A stretch of DNA of 64,000 nucleotides, from positions 1,780,001 through 1,844,000 of the forward strand of contig CM075184.1 of NCBI GenBank assembly GCA_037577475.1, in the 5' to 3' direction. The translations under genes and the position numbers were made by a program. The notes under the pieces are model-generated. The model did no database searches. It was not told the origin of the DNA and was given only the letters and a program-made list of their open reading frames with translations. The DNA is from Chaunax sp. Z400 (lineage: Eukaryota; Chordata; Actinopteri; Lophiiformes; Chaunacidae). Positions within the stretch are counted from its first letter, which is position 1. Each line of letters opens with the position of its first letter. This document shows, one piece after another, positions 35,610 through 45,842 of this stretch.

Positions 35610-37098
35610 ACTTGTTTCTTACATTAAAATATAATAAGACTTAATGCCATTCACATCAAGGTGAATTTCATCCACTCTTCCCTTTGTATTCTTCTAGCCT
35701 TCCCCGTTCCAATGCCAGGAGTACTTTGCTTATTTTAGCCAGCTGGAGGGTGCCCTCTGGAGGGCAGTAGTGCTTTCTGTGGACTTCGATGTTATGACCA
35801 AGGAAATCTGCTAGCTGGTCAAGTTCTGTAGTCTTGAGATTCAGAACTGTCGAGAGGGTAGCAATGTGTTTCCTGAGTTTCGTTGAGGTTAGCGCTTTGG
35901 GCATTTTGAGGTCATTGCATTCATTTACAAACTGCCTTATGCAGTCAGAACCCTGAGGTAATGGACAGAATGCGGCAATGCAAATAGATACCCATTTTCA
36001 TTCAGCACACCACATTTTTCTCACTTCTCAGTCAGTCTCTGGATTGATTCCCTCATGAGCGGGGTGAGGAGAACAGGAACTTTCCTAACTCTCTTTCCTA
36101 CTATGGTTATCCGGACAAAATGTTTGCAAAGCTTCTGCTCGAATGCTGTAAGGGCCATGTTAACATCTTCATGTGTTTCTGATGTGTCCTTCGATAAGTA
36201 CGCAGACAAGGGCATTCTGGATACCTCTCCTGCTCTCCGGCGGTTGAAGAGGATAACTTGCGCCAGGGTCACTTTAGCAAGGTCTTTCCAGTTTGACGGC
36301 GAAGGCTCTTCCATCAGGGCATTCAAGTGGTGCTGCTGTTTCTCAGTCAAATGGCAATGAAGAGTTTGGACATCCTGCGTGAATGGTAGGAGTTGAGGAG
36401 AATTCCACTTGCTCTAGTCAAGTTGAGTTAGTGCTTGGCTTGCAATGTCAAATTTCCAACTTTCTTGGTATAGCTGTGCAAATTCCGTAGCATCTTGGGA
36501 AGTTTGTTTATCTTTCATCTTCAATCCTTCAGACTTCACATACATGGCCAAGGAATGCAAGCTGTGTCCAACTTTGCGAGCAAGAGATGGACGTTGATAT
36601 TTGCCTGTTTCATTGTTGAATCTAGCTACGCATCTTTCAGCAGTGACAACAAGACTGTAGTTTTCAGGTTTTATGAGTTCTTTGATAGTCTTCAGAGGTT
36701 TAATTTTTTTTTGCTTCCAGTACCAGTCCGCCAAGCTCCCTCAGTTTTTGTCGAATATATTGGTGTTGGCTGATTACCGTCTCATTTTTGTTGAACAGTC
36801 TGAAACCATACTCTAGAAGACAGTGGTCTTGTTTAATAGCAACTACAATCTTGTCTTGATTCATATCACTTAAGAACTTCCAATATGCATCGCTAAATCC
36901 AGTTGGTGCAGGTTCAGCAAAAGCACACAATGCTTGGACTCTTGTTTTACCTGAGTTGGATGTCTTACCCAGAGGCTTGAATTGGCAGAACTTAAAATGT
37001 CGCCACATCACTCTTTTTCTGAACAATCCATAGCAGTACACACAATGCATAAATTCTTGTGGTGGTGGTGTTGAGCTGATGAGATGAGCAGTGACCCC
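35610..37098 (-). pseudogene. C2HC finger and tyrosine-recombinase-like core, multiply broken
   Basis: It starts near STPPPQEFMHCVYCYG, with a C-x2-C-x11-H-x3-C finger (CVYC...RHFKFC). A helical middle region follows (RVQALCAF..., SGFSDAYWKFLSDM-type, KPENYSLVVTAERCVARFN). Then comes recombinase box I, VILFNRRRAGEVSRM (the Arg equivalent to TGxR). Box II is TSTKLRKHIATLSTVLNL with FLGH and HRKHY (Arg, His, candidate Tyr nucleophile). Breaks in reading order are an extra A in a 9-A run (36704-36712), TAG at 36414-36416, TGA at 36021-36023, a missing G at about 35951-35953, and a shift after EEYKGK. All catalytic-position residues are still visible in the split frames. Crypton-type origin is inferred. 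Confidence 0.75.
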
Positions 37099-37130
37099 CC
37101 ACTGCTCATCTCATCAGCTCAACACCACCA
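37063..37130. repeat. 31-bp perfect inverted repeat with 6-nt loop
   Basis: The right arm begins CACTGCTCATCTCATCAGCT (37100-37130) and is the exact reverse complement of 37063-37093; the loop ACCCCC is 37094-37099. One arm is continuous with the host exon (frame HLISSTPPPQEF then MHCVYC), and the other is fused to the LINE end. It is a junction of inverted duplication, not a normal target-site duplication. Confidence 0.95.
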
Positions 37131-38395
37131 TCCCCTGGCTGTGAGCAAAACAAAAGTTAATGTAGTCTGTAATACAGTCAGTGAGACTGTTGATGTCCTC
37201 CCTGTGGGAATCACAGAGTTCCTGCCACACAGTTGTATCAAAACAGTCCTTCAAGGCCTCGTCAGCCTCGTCGGACCATCTCTTCACTGTGCGGGACACA
37301 GCTGGTTGCCTGTGTACGAGAGGTTTGTACAAAGGCAGGAGATGAACCAGGTTGTGGTCTGATCTTCCCAGGGGAGGTAGGGTTGATGAGGTGTATGCCT
37401 CCTTGGTGTTGGCATACAGTAAGTCCAGGGTTTTATTGTCTCTGGTGCAGCATGTTACATACTGGGTGAAGGTGGGCAGAGTGGAAGATGGAGCGGCGTG
37501 ATTAAAGTCCCCTGATATAAGAAGGAGGGCCTGTGGATGCTGAGTCTGCAGCCTGCCAGTGACAGAGTGGAGGACATCACAGGCTGCTTCAGCGTTAGCA
37601 GAGGGGGGGATATACGCAGCTACCGCGATAACATGCGTGAATTCCCGCGGCAGGTAATAAGGTCTCATGCTAACGGCTAACAGTTCAATGTCCTTACAGC
37701 AGAGTTGTTCTTTAATAGTGATGTGCCCAGAGTTACACCATCTATCATTCACAAACACTGCCAGCCCTCCTCCTTTCCTCTTACCACTCTCCCTTGTCCT
37801 GTCCGCGCGCAACAGCTTGAAGCCGTCCAGCGCTGCAGCCGTGTCCGGAGTTAGTGTGGTCAGCCATGTTTCCGTCAACATCATGATGCTGCACTCCCGG
37901 TATTCCCTCTGGTGCTGGGTCAGCGCCGATAATTCGTCCATCTTATTGGGGAGAGATCTCACATTCCCCATGATGATGGACGGGAGGACTGGTCGATATC
38001 TCCTCCTTCTAGCACGACGCTCGGCTCCGGCACGGGTCCCCCGTCTCCTCCGCTTCAGCTCCCAGGGAACATCGGGTCTCTCGTGGGGCAGCACCGCTAT
38101 GTTACGGAGCGCTAACAGCTGATCCCTACTGTAAACAATAGGGCCATGGCAGCGCACGAGGTCCCCAGACACGGTCATGATCAGGAAAAAGCAGCAACAA
38201 ACAAAGCAGAAGGCCAAAGCAAAAATCGACTGCTTGGCCTCCATAGTGCAAAGAGCACCACTCAAGACAGAGAGGGAAGAGTTAAAAAAGTTTTTAAAAA
38301 AAGACACACTAGACACAGTAGGACAGGAAAAAGCTCAAAGGTGAGCGGGAGCTACTGCAACAGGCTGCCACTAGCGCGGTGCCATCTTGCCCATT
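37131..38395 (-). mobile_element. LINE segment: 5' UTR and endonuclease, RT missing
   Basis: The 400-residue frame (37114-38316) carries an APE-type endonuclease of the kind found in L2/CR1-like fish LINEs. It has a hydrophobic N-terminal stretch, NVRSLPNKMDEL, TETWLTTLTPDT (catalytic Glu), GGGLAVFVNDRW, ISGDFNHAA (Asp/Asn), TLDLLYAN and GRSDHNLVHL (SDH). The 5' end is kept, starting at the ATGGCACCGCGC-type UTR. The frame stops just after DYINFC, before any RT, where it runs into an inverted repeat. Retention of the 5' part with loss of the 3' part is the reverse of normal LINE truncation. Confidence 0.85.
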
Positions 38396-38445
38396 TACTC
38401 CTCTTCACTGTCTACACCTGAGTCATCGTCTGATCCAACAGGACT
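38396..38445 (-). pseudogene. Short acidic exon interrupted by a LINE
   Basis: After CAAG| it reads SPVGSDDDSGVDSEEE and then meets TAA and a LINE 5' end (GGGCAAGATGGCACCGCGC). The exon presumably once continued into the zinc-finger segment at 37.1 kb. Confidence 0.5.
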
Positions 38446-39269
38446 CTTGAATCTTTCAAAAGAAATAAGAAACAATTTTATTAGGGTCTTAAGTATGACA
38501 AAATGACTACACTCTGAACCTTCTACTCCATGTTGGGACTAAGTACATTCCAACAGGGAGCTGAGTGAAATTCAGAGTAATTTAAGTCCAAATAAATTTA
38601 CAACTTAGAAAGACATATTAAGTTATGTTAGACTAAGAGACTAAAAACATTTAGAACAATTTAATTGTGGGCAGATGTTGAATGTGGTATAAAAAGGAAC
38701 ACTCCTGGCATATATCTACTTAGATATTTTGGGAAATAATATTGAAAACAAAGATACTACTTAAAGGGTAGCATCCCCAAAAATCAATACCAGGGTCACT
38801 AACAAGACAGACATTTATTGAGCAATGCAAACACAAACATTGATCAAAAAAGTAACACTTCTTGATCATCATCAAATATTAAACTGTACCAATTAAGTTG
38901 GCTAAAAATTAGAATAAGAATTTTATTCACAAATCAAAATTCCAGTGAAATTGCAAATGCCTATACTCGTAGCATTCATACTTAAAACCCAGGAAGAACA
39001 AATGGAAATGTTGTAAAAATACTTTTCTTCTGTAAAAGTGCAAATACTGTTTGAATAGAGCAAATAAACCTATTGATGAACAATATTGATGATACGAAAA
39101 ATTATTTTCATGTGGAGGATTTGTAACAATATGCCATGGACAACATGGATATGGCACAGCCCTGATGTATCGTCTACATGTCTGGCACTCTAGTTAGTGA
39201 AGGTGGTGTTGAGTCTGGGTGGCACTACCCATAAACGATAACATGAAGGAGTAAAAAAAAGAGGCTTAC

Positions 39270-39392
39270 AGGACGGTACAAGCCTCTCTTCGGCCTTTGT
39301 GAATCCATGTCAGACTGAGAGGTTGAAAGGCCCTCTGTGCTGTCATCATTTAAATTGTACAGAGCATCAGAAAAATTTGGTATTCGATCCAT
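39270..39392 (-). pseudogene. Acidic exon, third related copy (41 codons)
   Basis: TTTGCAG|ATGGATCGA ... CGTCCT|GTAAGC, 123 nt. It encodes MDRIPNFSDALYNLNDDSTE and ends QRPKRGLYRP. The MxRIPxFSDxL start matches the neighbour at 39523-39660. Frame open. Confidence 0.6.
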
Positions 39393-39522
39393 CTGCAAAA
39401 AGAAAGTTATGTAAAGGAATTATTCATTTTCGTTCACATTCTATTAAAATCAATGACAGGAGAAAGATTTGGGGAGGAATGACCTTTCAACTAGTTATTG
39501 GTATTCAGTGTCAGAGGCATAC

Positions 39523-39660
39523 CATAATACTTTTTGTCCTTCTCAGCTTTGGAACAACGTCATAGTCTGATTTCACAGTTATAGAGTAATCATCAGTTTT
39601 GTCTTTTATGCTCTCATTTGAATGGTGCAGAGGATCAGAAAAATGTGGTATTCTACCCAT
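39523..39660 (-). pseudogene. Acidic exon, related copy (46 codons)
   Basis: TTTGCAG|ATGGGTAGA ... ATTATG|GTATGC, 138 nt. It encodes MGRIPHFSDPLHHSNESIKD and ends VVPKLRRTKSIM. It shares the V(V).K.RRT..I ending and the exact exon length with the exon at 39769, so it is an ancient duplicate. No stop. Confidence 0.6.
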
Positions 39661-39768
39661 CTGCAAAAAGGGAGTTATGTCAAGGTATGGTTATCCATCA
39701 CAGGGGAAGGATTTTTGAACAACTTGCCTATCAACAATTTACTGGCATTAAAAGTATCTAAGGCATAC

Positions 39769-39906
39769 CAGAATGTTTTCTGTCCTCCTTTTCTTTCGAA
39801 CAACTTCACCATAGTCTGGAGTCAGAGGTTGGTCTTTTATACAATCCTCATCGGTTTCATCACTGTCGGAATAATCCACTAGGGAATACCCTTGGACAGT
39901 AAACAT
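39769..39906 (-). pseudogene. Acidic exon (46 codons)
   Basis: AACATTTAG-type acceptor |ATG ... ATTCTG|GTATGC, 138 nt, phase 0-0. It encodes MFTVQGYSLVDYSDSDETDE and ends VVRKKRRTENIL. The acidic cluster followed by KKRR may act as a nuclear signal (inference). It has the same length and layout as the next exon. Confidence 0.6.
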
Positions 39907-40759
39907 CTAAATATAAACAAGCACACAAAAAAAAACAGTCAGTATTAAGTGCTGAGAGTAATCATGTATGAGGAGGTATCCACTAGTTATAAAAGTTAGC
40001 TAATATGAAAACTTTTTTGGAAAAAAAGGAAAATATTAAAAATTATTATTATTATTAATTAATTAATTTAGTTTATGTTTTGCTTGGGCTACTGTCTATT
40101 TCTATAGCTTCTTTTCATTTGAATTCTGTGTCAGTTGTGTTTTCATATAGTTATCTTTTTTAAGGCCACCATGAAGAAGAATTCATTAGAGTACTCTGAA
40201 AAATGAAAATTTGAACATCTACTGTTTCATGACAACTGGAAAAACTTCATCTGCTGCTTCATCTGCTATTATCAAAAGCTCTTCAATAGCTTGTCAACTG
40301 CTGTGTCAGTTAGGCCTACAGTATTTGCAGTAAGCCTAGTCATTAATTCAAGGGGGTGCAATGGATGAAATTCAAATACCATTTTTAAACATGCAAAATC
40401 TCAACAAGTGTAAAATTACACATGTATTGACTTGAGTTTAGAAACTGTATGGTGTTTCCACAGTGATTTAAAATCACTTGGAGTGTGATCCAAACGGGAG
40501 GGCCCCATAAGGACAAGACTAGAAACGTATGTGTGTGTGACGTCCACTGGCTGTTTGAGAACAAGACTAGAAAAGTGTCTGTCACCTTAACTCTGTACCC
40601 TCAACCAGAAGTCTACCCCATCCCCCAATGAGTAACCCTGAATGAAAAGATGTAACAGAAAAGCAATGTGAACACTTTCCTAACTTGATAATGGAACTAC
40701 ATAGTGTTCAGGTCAACATACATAGTTTGTGACGACAGTGTCTACATCACTTCCATTAC

Positions 40760-40846
40760 CTGTGTGCTAGCATCATCATGGGAAGGATGATCTCTAGGGA
40801 AAGTCTGGGGCTCTACTGCCACAACAGGAGGCTGCTGGGTTGTTAT
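40760..40846 (-). pseudogene. Tandem exon cassette, copy 4 (29 codons)
   Basis: AG|ATAACAACC ... ACACAG|GTAATG, 87 nt, with the same encoded peptide as copy 1. Outer copies 1 and 4 match each other better than the inner 34-codon pair, which implies more than one round of duplication or conversion. Confidence 0.7.
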
Positions 40847-41068
40847 CTGGAATTCAGGTAAAAAACAATAGCATATATTGATAGGATCATATTGCTCTAT
40901 CACATGGATATTCATACGTACATAGATAATCCCCCAATCAGTAACCCTGAATGAAAAGATGTAACAGAAAAGCAATGTGAACACTTTCCTAACTTAGTAA
41001 TGGAACTACATAGTGTTCAGGTCAACATACATAGTTTGTGATGACAGTGTCTACATCATTCGCATCAC

Positions 41069-41170
41069 CTGTGTGCTAGCATCATCCCTCTTTAAATCCT
41101 CATTTGAAGGATGGTCTCTAGGGAATGTCCGGGGCTCTACTGCCACAGCAGGAGCCTGCTGGTTTGTTTC
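41069..41170 (-). pseudogene. Tandem exon cassette, copy 3 (34 codons)
   Basis: TTCCAG|GAAACAAACC ... ACACAG|GTGATG, 102 nt, nearly identical to copy 2 (EPRTF in place of EPQTF). Splice sites and phase are intact. Confidence 0.7.
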
Positions 41171-41767
41171 CTGGAATTCAGATGACAACAAGAACATATT
41201 GAGAACTTATATAAATCATGTATGGTATTTGGAGACATTCACAAGTAACAAGATATAGCTAGTGTGAAAACAGTTTCTAAAAAATCATATAAGTTAAAAC
41301 TAAATGCATGGCATGGTCCTTTTTAGATGTATCAGCAAGTCTCACAACGTCATACAAGGGGCTGCAATGGATGAAATTCAAAATACCATTTTTTAACATG
41401 CAACAGCTCAACAAGTTTAAGATTACACATGTATTAACTTGAGTTTGGAAACTGTCAGGTGTTTCCACAATGATGTAAAATCACTTGTAGTGTGATCCAT
41501 ACGGGAGGGCCCCATAAGGACAAGACTAGACACATATGTGTGTGTGAGATCCACTGGCTGTTTGAGAACAAGACTAAAAAAGGTGTCTGTCACCTTAACT
41601 CTGTACTCTCACCCAGAAGTCTGCCCCATCCCCCAATGAGTAACCCTGATTGAAAAGATGTTACAGAAAAGCAATGTGAACACTTTCCTAACTTGGTAAT
41701 GGAACTACATAGTGTTCAGGTCAACATACATAGTTTGTGACGACAGTGTCTACATCATTCCCATTAC

Positions 41768-41869
41768 CTGTGTGCTAGCATCATCCCTCTTTAAATCCTC
41801 ATTTGAAGGATGGTCTCTAGGGAACGTCTGGGGCTCTACTGCCACAGCAGGAGCCTGCTGGTTTGTTTC
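41768..41869 (-). pseudogene. Tandem exon cassette, copy 2 (34 codons)
   Basis: TTTCAG|GAAACAAACC ... ACACAG|GTAATG, 102 nt, phase 0-0. It reads ETNQQAPAVAVEPQTFPRDH, then PSNEDLKRDDASTQ. The NEDLKR insertion accounts for five extra codons compared with copies 1 and 4. Splice sites are intact and there is no stop. Confidence 0.7.
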
Positions 41870-42553
41870 CTGAAATTCAGATGACAACAAGAACATATTG
41901 AGAACTTATATAAATCATGTATGGTATTTGGAGACATTCAGAAGTAACAAGATATAGCTAGTGTGAAAACAGTTTCTAAAACATCATATAAATTAAAACT
42001 AAATGCATGGCATGGTCCTTTTTAGATGTATCAGCAAGTCTCACAACATCATACAAGGGGCTGCAATGGATGAAATTCAAAATACCAATTTTTAAACATG
42101 CAACAGCTCAACAAGTGTAAGATTACACATGTATTAACTTGAGTATGATATTGTCAGGTGTATCCACAATGATGTAAATTCACTTGGAGTGTGATCCATA
42201 CGGGAGGGCCCCATAAGGACAAGACTAGACACATATGTGTGTGTGAGATCCACTGGCTGCTTGCGCACAAGACGAGAAACAAATGTGAGATTCACTGTCC
42301 CCATAAGGACAAGACTAGACAAGTATGTGTGTGTGACATCCACTGGCTGTTTGAGAACAGGACTAGAAAGGTGTCTGTCACTTTAACTCTGTACCCTCAA
42401 CCTGAAGTCTACCCCATCCCCCAATCAGTAACCCTGAAAGAAAAGATTTAACAGAAAAGCAATGAACACTTTCCTAACTTGGTAATTGAACTACATTGTG
42501 TTCAGGTCAACATACATAGTTTGTGATGACAGTGTCTACATCACTCCCATTAC

Positions 42554-42640
42554 CTGTGTGCTAGCATCATCATGGGAAGGATGATCTCTAGGGAAAGTCT
42601 GGGGCTCTACTGCCACAACAGGAGGCTGCTGGGTTGTTAT
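42554..42640 (-). pseudogene. Tandem exon cassette, copy 1 (29 codons)
   Basis: TTCCAG|ATAACAACC ... ACACAG|GTAATG. It encodes ITTQQPPVVAVEPQTFPRDH followed by PSHDDASTQ: low-complexity Pro/Gln/acidic linker sequence. 87 nt, phase 0-0. Its intronic surroundings (GTGTTCAGGTCAACATACAT, CCCCATAAGGACAAGACTAG) recur around the other copies, so genomic blocks rather than processed exons were duplicated. Confidence 0.7.
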
Positions 42641-42835
42641 CTGGAATTCAGATAAAAAACAAGAACATATATTGATAAGATCATATTGTTCTGATATCAC
42701 ATGGATATTCATGCATACATAGATAATCACATTTATATAAATTGTGGAGAAATACAAAGGTAGCTGTACTATTTGGCACATTTTTAAACACTTTAAATTT
42801 TCTAAAAAATCATTATGCCCAATATACCCACTCAC

Positions 42836-43013
42836 CTTTTTTGAATCACCATAGTTGTAATCAATTTCTGTTCCTTTCTCTATTTTTTTCACAGCAAATA
42901 TGCACAAATCTGGCCTGTTGTTTACTATGACTTTTTTCATGATGCAGTTTGGAGATTTGTGGTTGTCATTCACCAATCGTCCAAGGGATCCGTCTTCTTT
43001 GGATGCATCAATA
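42836..43013 (-). pseudogene. SET domain exon B (KMT5A-like catalytic half)
   Basis: 178 nt between an acceptor AG at 43014-43015 and |GTGAGT. It encodes IDASKEDGSLGRLVNDNHKS, PNC, then IEKGTEIDYNYGDSKK. The GRLVNDNHxxPNC block corresponds to the SET NHxxxxN cofactor motif (KMT5A has LGRLINHS), and DYNYGDS to the Y.YGD catalytic motif. Frame and splice phases are intact. The exon ends in phase 0, fitting the repeated small exons that follow. By analogy with KMT5A the ancestral activity would be nuclear histone-lysine monomethylation, but substrate cannot be inferred. Confidence 0.78.
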
Positions 43014-43334
43014 CTAAAAGGTACAAGAAAACTACCCATTAAACTTTGTGCTACTTATATATGAAATTTCATAGTGTATACATCACAGTTTTATTGTAAG
43101 AGCCATTTCAAATACATAGCACATCAACTCAAACTGTATTGTGTGTAATCGGAGAGAGCTCTGAATGCTCTTTTTATGAGCCTAAAATGTCACTTATCAG
43201 TGATAGGTAAAGTTACAAACCATTGATTAAAAGATTCCTGCTTTCATTTATTCATGAACTATTCAAAACTTTGTTTCATGTCTTAATTTGAACTTCCCTG
43301 ATCTCTACAAAACATGTATATTCACAATGCTTAC

Positions 43335-43491
43335 CACCAGTGACGTTTATCCCATTCAAATTCAAATAGAAATGTACTCTCTATCTCCGAGTAGTGTCTT
43401 GACCGTCATTTTTCCGCTGATGTGAGTTCACCCCTGTACTCCAAGACAAAACCACCTGGTTCGATGAGCTGGGTAGCGAACACTCCTCTTC
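43335..43491 (-). pseudogene. SET domain exon A, with in-frame TGA
   Basis: 157 nt between CTCGTAG| and |GTAAGC. It reads GRGVFATQLIEPGGFVLEYR, then GELTSAEK, TGA (43406-43408), RSRHYSEIESTFLFEFEW and DKRHW. GxGxxAT and the EYRGEL block are SET motif I, which contributes to S-adenosylmethionine binding. The TGA falls where relatives have a sense codon between TSxE and RSRHYS. The last codon is TG|T, making C with the next exon (HW-CIDASKED). One substitution would explain the stop; a recoded selenocysteine is very unlikely here. Confidence 0.75.
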
Positions 43492-44065
43492 CTACGAGGA
43501 CATACAATTAAATACATATTTAATTTAAATTTAGTAAAGAAACATTGAGTCGTCTTAAGCTTTCATATACAGCATGATCCACCGCTTGTGAATTAAATGT
43601 GATATAACAAAATGATGTTATAGCCTACTGCATTTAAAACCAACATAGCTTGGAGCCAGAGATTCAGTGTAATAACACAATATGTCTGCTTTCATAGCCC
43701 TTTTGGAAATGCCAATACAGCCTTTTATCATTTTCTAACTTCAAAGATAGGCATTTATAATTCATATAGACAGAATGTGACACAGGCAATATGTCATTGA
43801 AAGAAATACAGAGCACTTTAGTTAATTTCACTTATGTTTACTGTAAACATTTCTGATTGAAGCCAGGCTGATGGAGACTTGTCTATACCTGGCTGTATTG
43901 GATTTAACAAAAGCAGCAGTTTAATAGCAGGTTTTTTTTGCCAACAGATATGTTTCTCACATGTAGCCTAAATATTTGTTTATTACTTATGAGTATGTAA
44001 ATGAACAGTAATGAGAAATGCACTTGTGTAATATGCTGTCCCCCAAAGGACCTGCTGCCCCGTAC
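43492..44065. other. Intron of the SET locus
   Basis: No other exon recognised between the GTACGG donor and the CTCGTAG acceptor. Confidence 0.5.
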
Positions 44066-44178
44066 CTTTGTTTCCATCAATAAATCTTTCCATATTCCCC
44101 GGCTTGTCCCTCGAAGACAGAATGTATGGCCTTGCATCTTCAGGCCGTATCCTTTTCTTTCTCTTATACATTATGGCT
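44066..44178 (-). pseudogene. SET protein exon 2, start codon exon
   Basis: TTTTCACAG|AGCCATA precedes ATG at 44171. It encodes MYKRKKRIRPEDARPYILSS, then a stretch ending ERFIDGNK, and ends CAAAG|GTACGG. The last codon is split G|GA, so it joins the next exon as NK-GRGVFATQ, exactly where KMT5A-class proteins enter the SET domain. The N-terminus is short and basic. The donor is good, and no lesion was seen in this exon. Confidence 0.65.
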
Positions 44179-44883
44179 CTGTGAAAATCATTTTTAAATC
44201 ATTACACAGGTAACAACAATTAGAAAACCACCTCCTCAATAACTAATCAACTGATTTCAGTGAGTCGTTTATACATTCAGTGGTTTATGATCTACTTGAA
44301 GCCGTCGCCAAAACGCCAGGAATATCCAACATGGCACACCATAATATACAACACTAAATATATCTAAGGGGTTGACTGGCTGACCTGCCAGAGGGTTAGT
44401 GTGTTACTCCAGGACGATCTAAAGTTACTGCTTTTATGCACATCAGCCATTTCTTTTTACCTTCACGTTCAAATATAACAGCATCAAGTCCCCCTCAGTT
44501 CAGACTAAGCCAAATGAATTAATGGACAATGCTGAATAAAACTGTATTGTGTTAACTTTTTGGCACTTTACCTGAAGATAAATGTCACTGTGCACATACA
44601 AATTAATATCTCTATTTCCGCTGGATTAAAATGAAGGCTCTACCTTTCATTTACCTGCTATGATGAATCATAGTATCAGAGCTCCATTGATGATGGCTTT
44701 TTTAATTACTGCTTATAGCTGAACCCAAAGTGAACAGGTTCATCATTGAGTGAAGTAACTCAGATCAGCTGTTCAGGAACCAAATACCCTGTTCGGCACA
44801 GGTCCACTCAACCACAAATTCAGGGTTTATGCCAGGCTAAATTAACAACGCTTTCTGAAATAACCCTCAGGTCTGCCTACAAT

Positions 44884-44884
<1 letters not shown>
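44179..44884. other. Intron, no feature seen
   Basis: Lies in the long first intron of the SET/SANT locus. No coding or repeat signal recognised. Confidence 0.45.

Positions 44885-44963
<79 letters not shown>
44885..44963. repeat. CA microsatellite
   Basis: About 39 uninterrupted CA units within the first intron of the SET/SANT locus. Confidence 0.97.
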
Positions 44964-44965
<2 letters not shown>

Positions 44966-45241
44966 CAGTCTCTAACCTTAGACTGAGGAGCTTTCACTAC
45001 TTTGAGCCTATAATAAAATAAAAAGTCTTTGGCTGTTATTGGCTCACAGAAATCACGAAGTCAGTGCATGCAAAGAATATACAACCAAATCTGAAGCATT
45101 ACCATGCTTCATTCTTCATTCATCCCACCAATTTTATAAATCTAAAAGCAGAAGGGCCCTCCAAAATATATAAATATTTCTCTAAAACATTGTGTGTGCA
45201 TATAAATACCATGAAATGACAGCTGACCACTTTCTCTTTTA

Positions 45242-45246
<5 letters not shown>

Positions 45247-45291
<45 letters not shown>
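45247..45291. repeat. TA microsatellite
   Basis: About 22 TA units within the first intron. Confidence 0.95.
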
Positions 45292-45299
<8 letters not shown>

Positions 45300-45842
45300 T
45301 TATCCCCAATAGTCTGCATATGCATTTAGAAAATAGAATGTAAACAACACTCTATGGGCCACTTTCATTCAGAAGGAACTGAATAAATAGATCATGGTAT
45401 CTGTCAGTTTCTCTGTCTATCTATCAATGTATTAGCAATATATTGCATAAAAATGTATGAATGACAAGCCAAACAATCTGTTATTTACTAGAAAGGTTTT
45501 GTTCAAATAAAAGTGACTATAATTTCGTTTGAGACCTTTTAACGTTTTTCAGGGAGGTCATTTGTTTAGTAAAGTTAAGCTAAACCTCAAACACTGCTCT
45601 TCAGTAGTTTCTTTCATTGTCTACTACTTATGTTAAGCTAAACCAAACTGTCATTGTCACTGAATCAGCGTCAGTCGGTGTTTGTGTTGACTAGAACGGA
45701 ATGGAGGGAGCGCTTGTTTTTTTGCGTGTCCATCACGAGCGGGTGGTGCCTAAGACTGCATCATATAATCACAACTCATATGTAATCAGGCGGAGCACGA
45801 AACGAGCGCTCCAAGAGTTTGGAAAACTGAATGTGTATTTAA

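Larger units (their letters stand above)
40350..42660. repeat. Tandem genomic duplication carrying the cassette exons
   Basis: Blocks at about 40350-40860, 40930-41175, 41355-41880 and 42055-42660 share GGGGCTGCAATGGATGAAAT, CACATGTATTAACTTGAG, GGGAGGGCCCCATAAGGACA, CCCCATCCCCCAAT and ACTACATAGTGTTCAGGTCA. Spacings between exon copies are 309, 699 and 786 bp, so the duplicated units differ in length (the second block is cut short). Confidence 0.85.

Noticed and set aside
37667..38122. 151-residue plus-strand frame
   Set aside because: Antisense shadow of the LINE endonuclease frame.
43406..43408. TGA as a selenocysteine codon in the SET domain
   Set aside because: No SECIS-like hairpin was looked for successfully, SET enzymes are not known selenoproteins, and other lesions show the locus is decaying.
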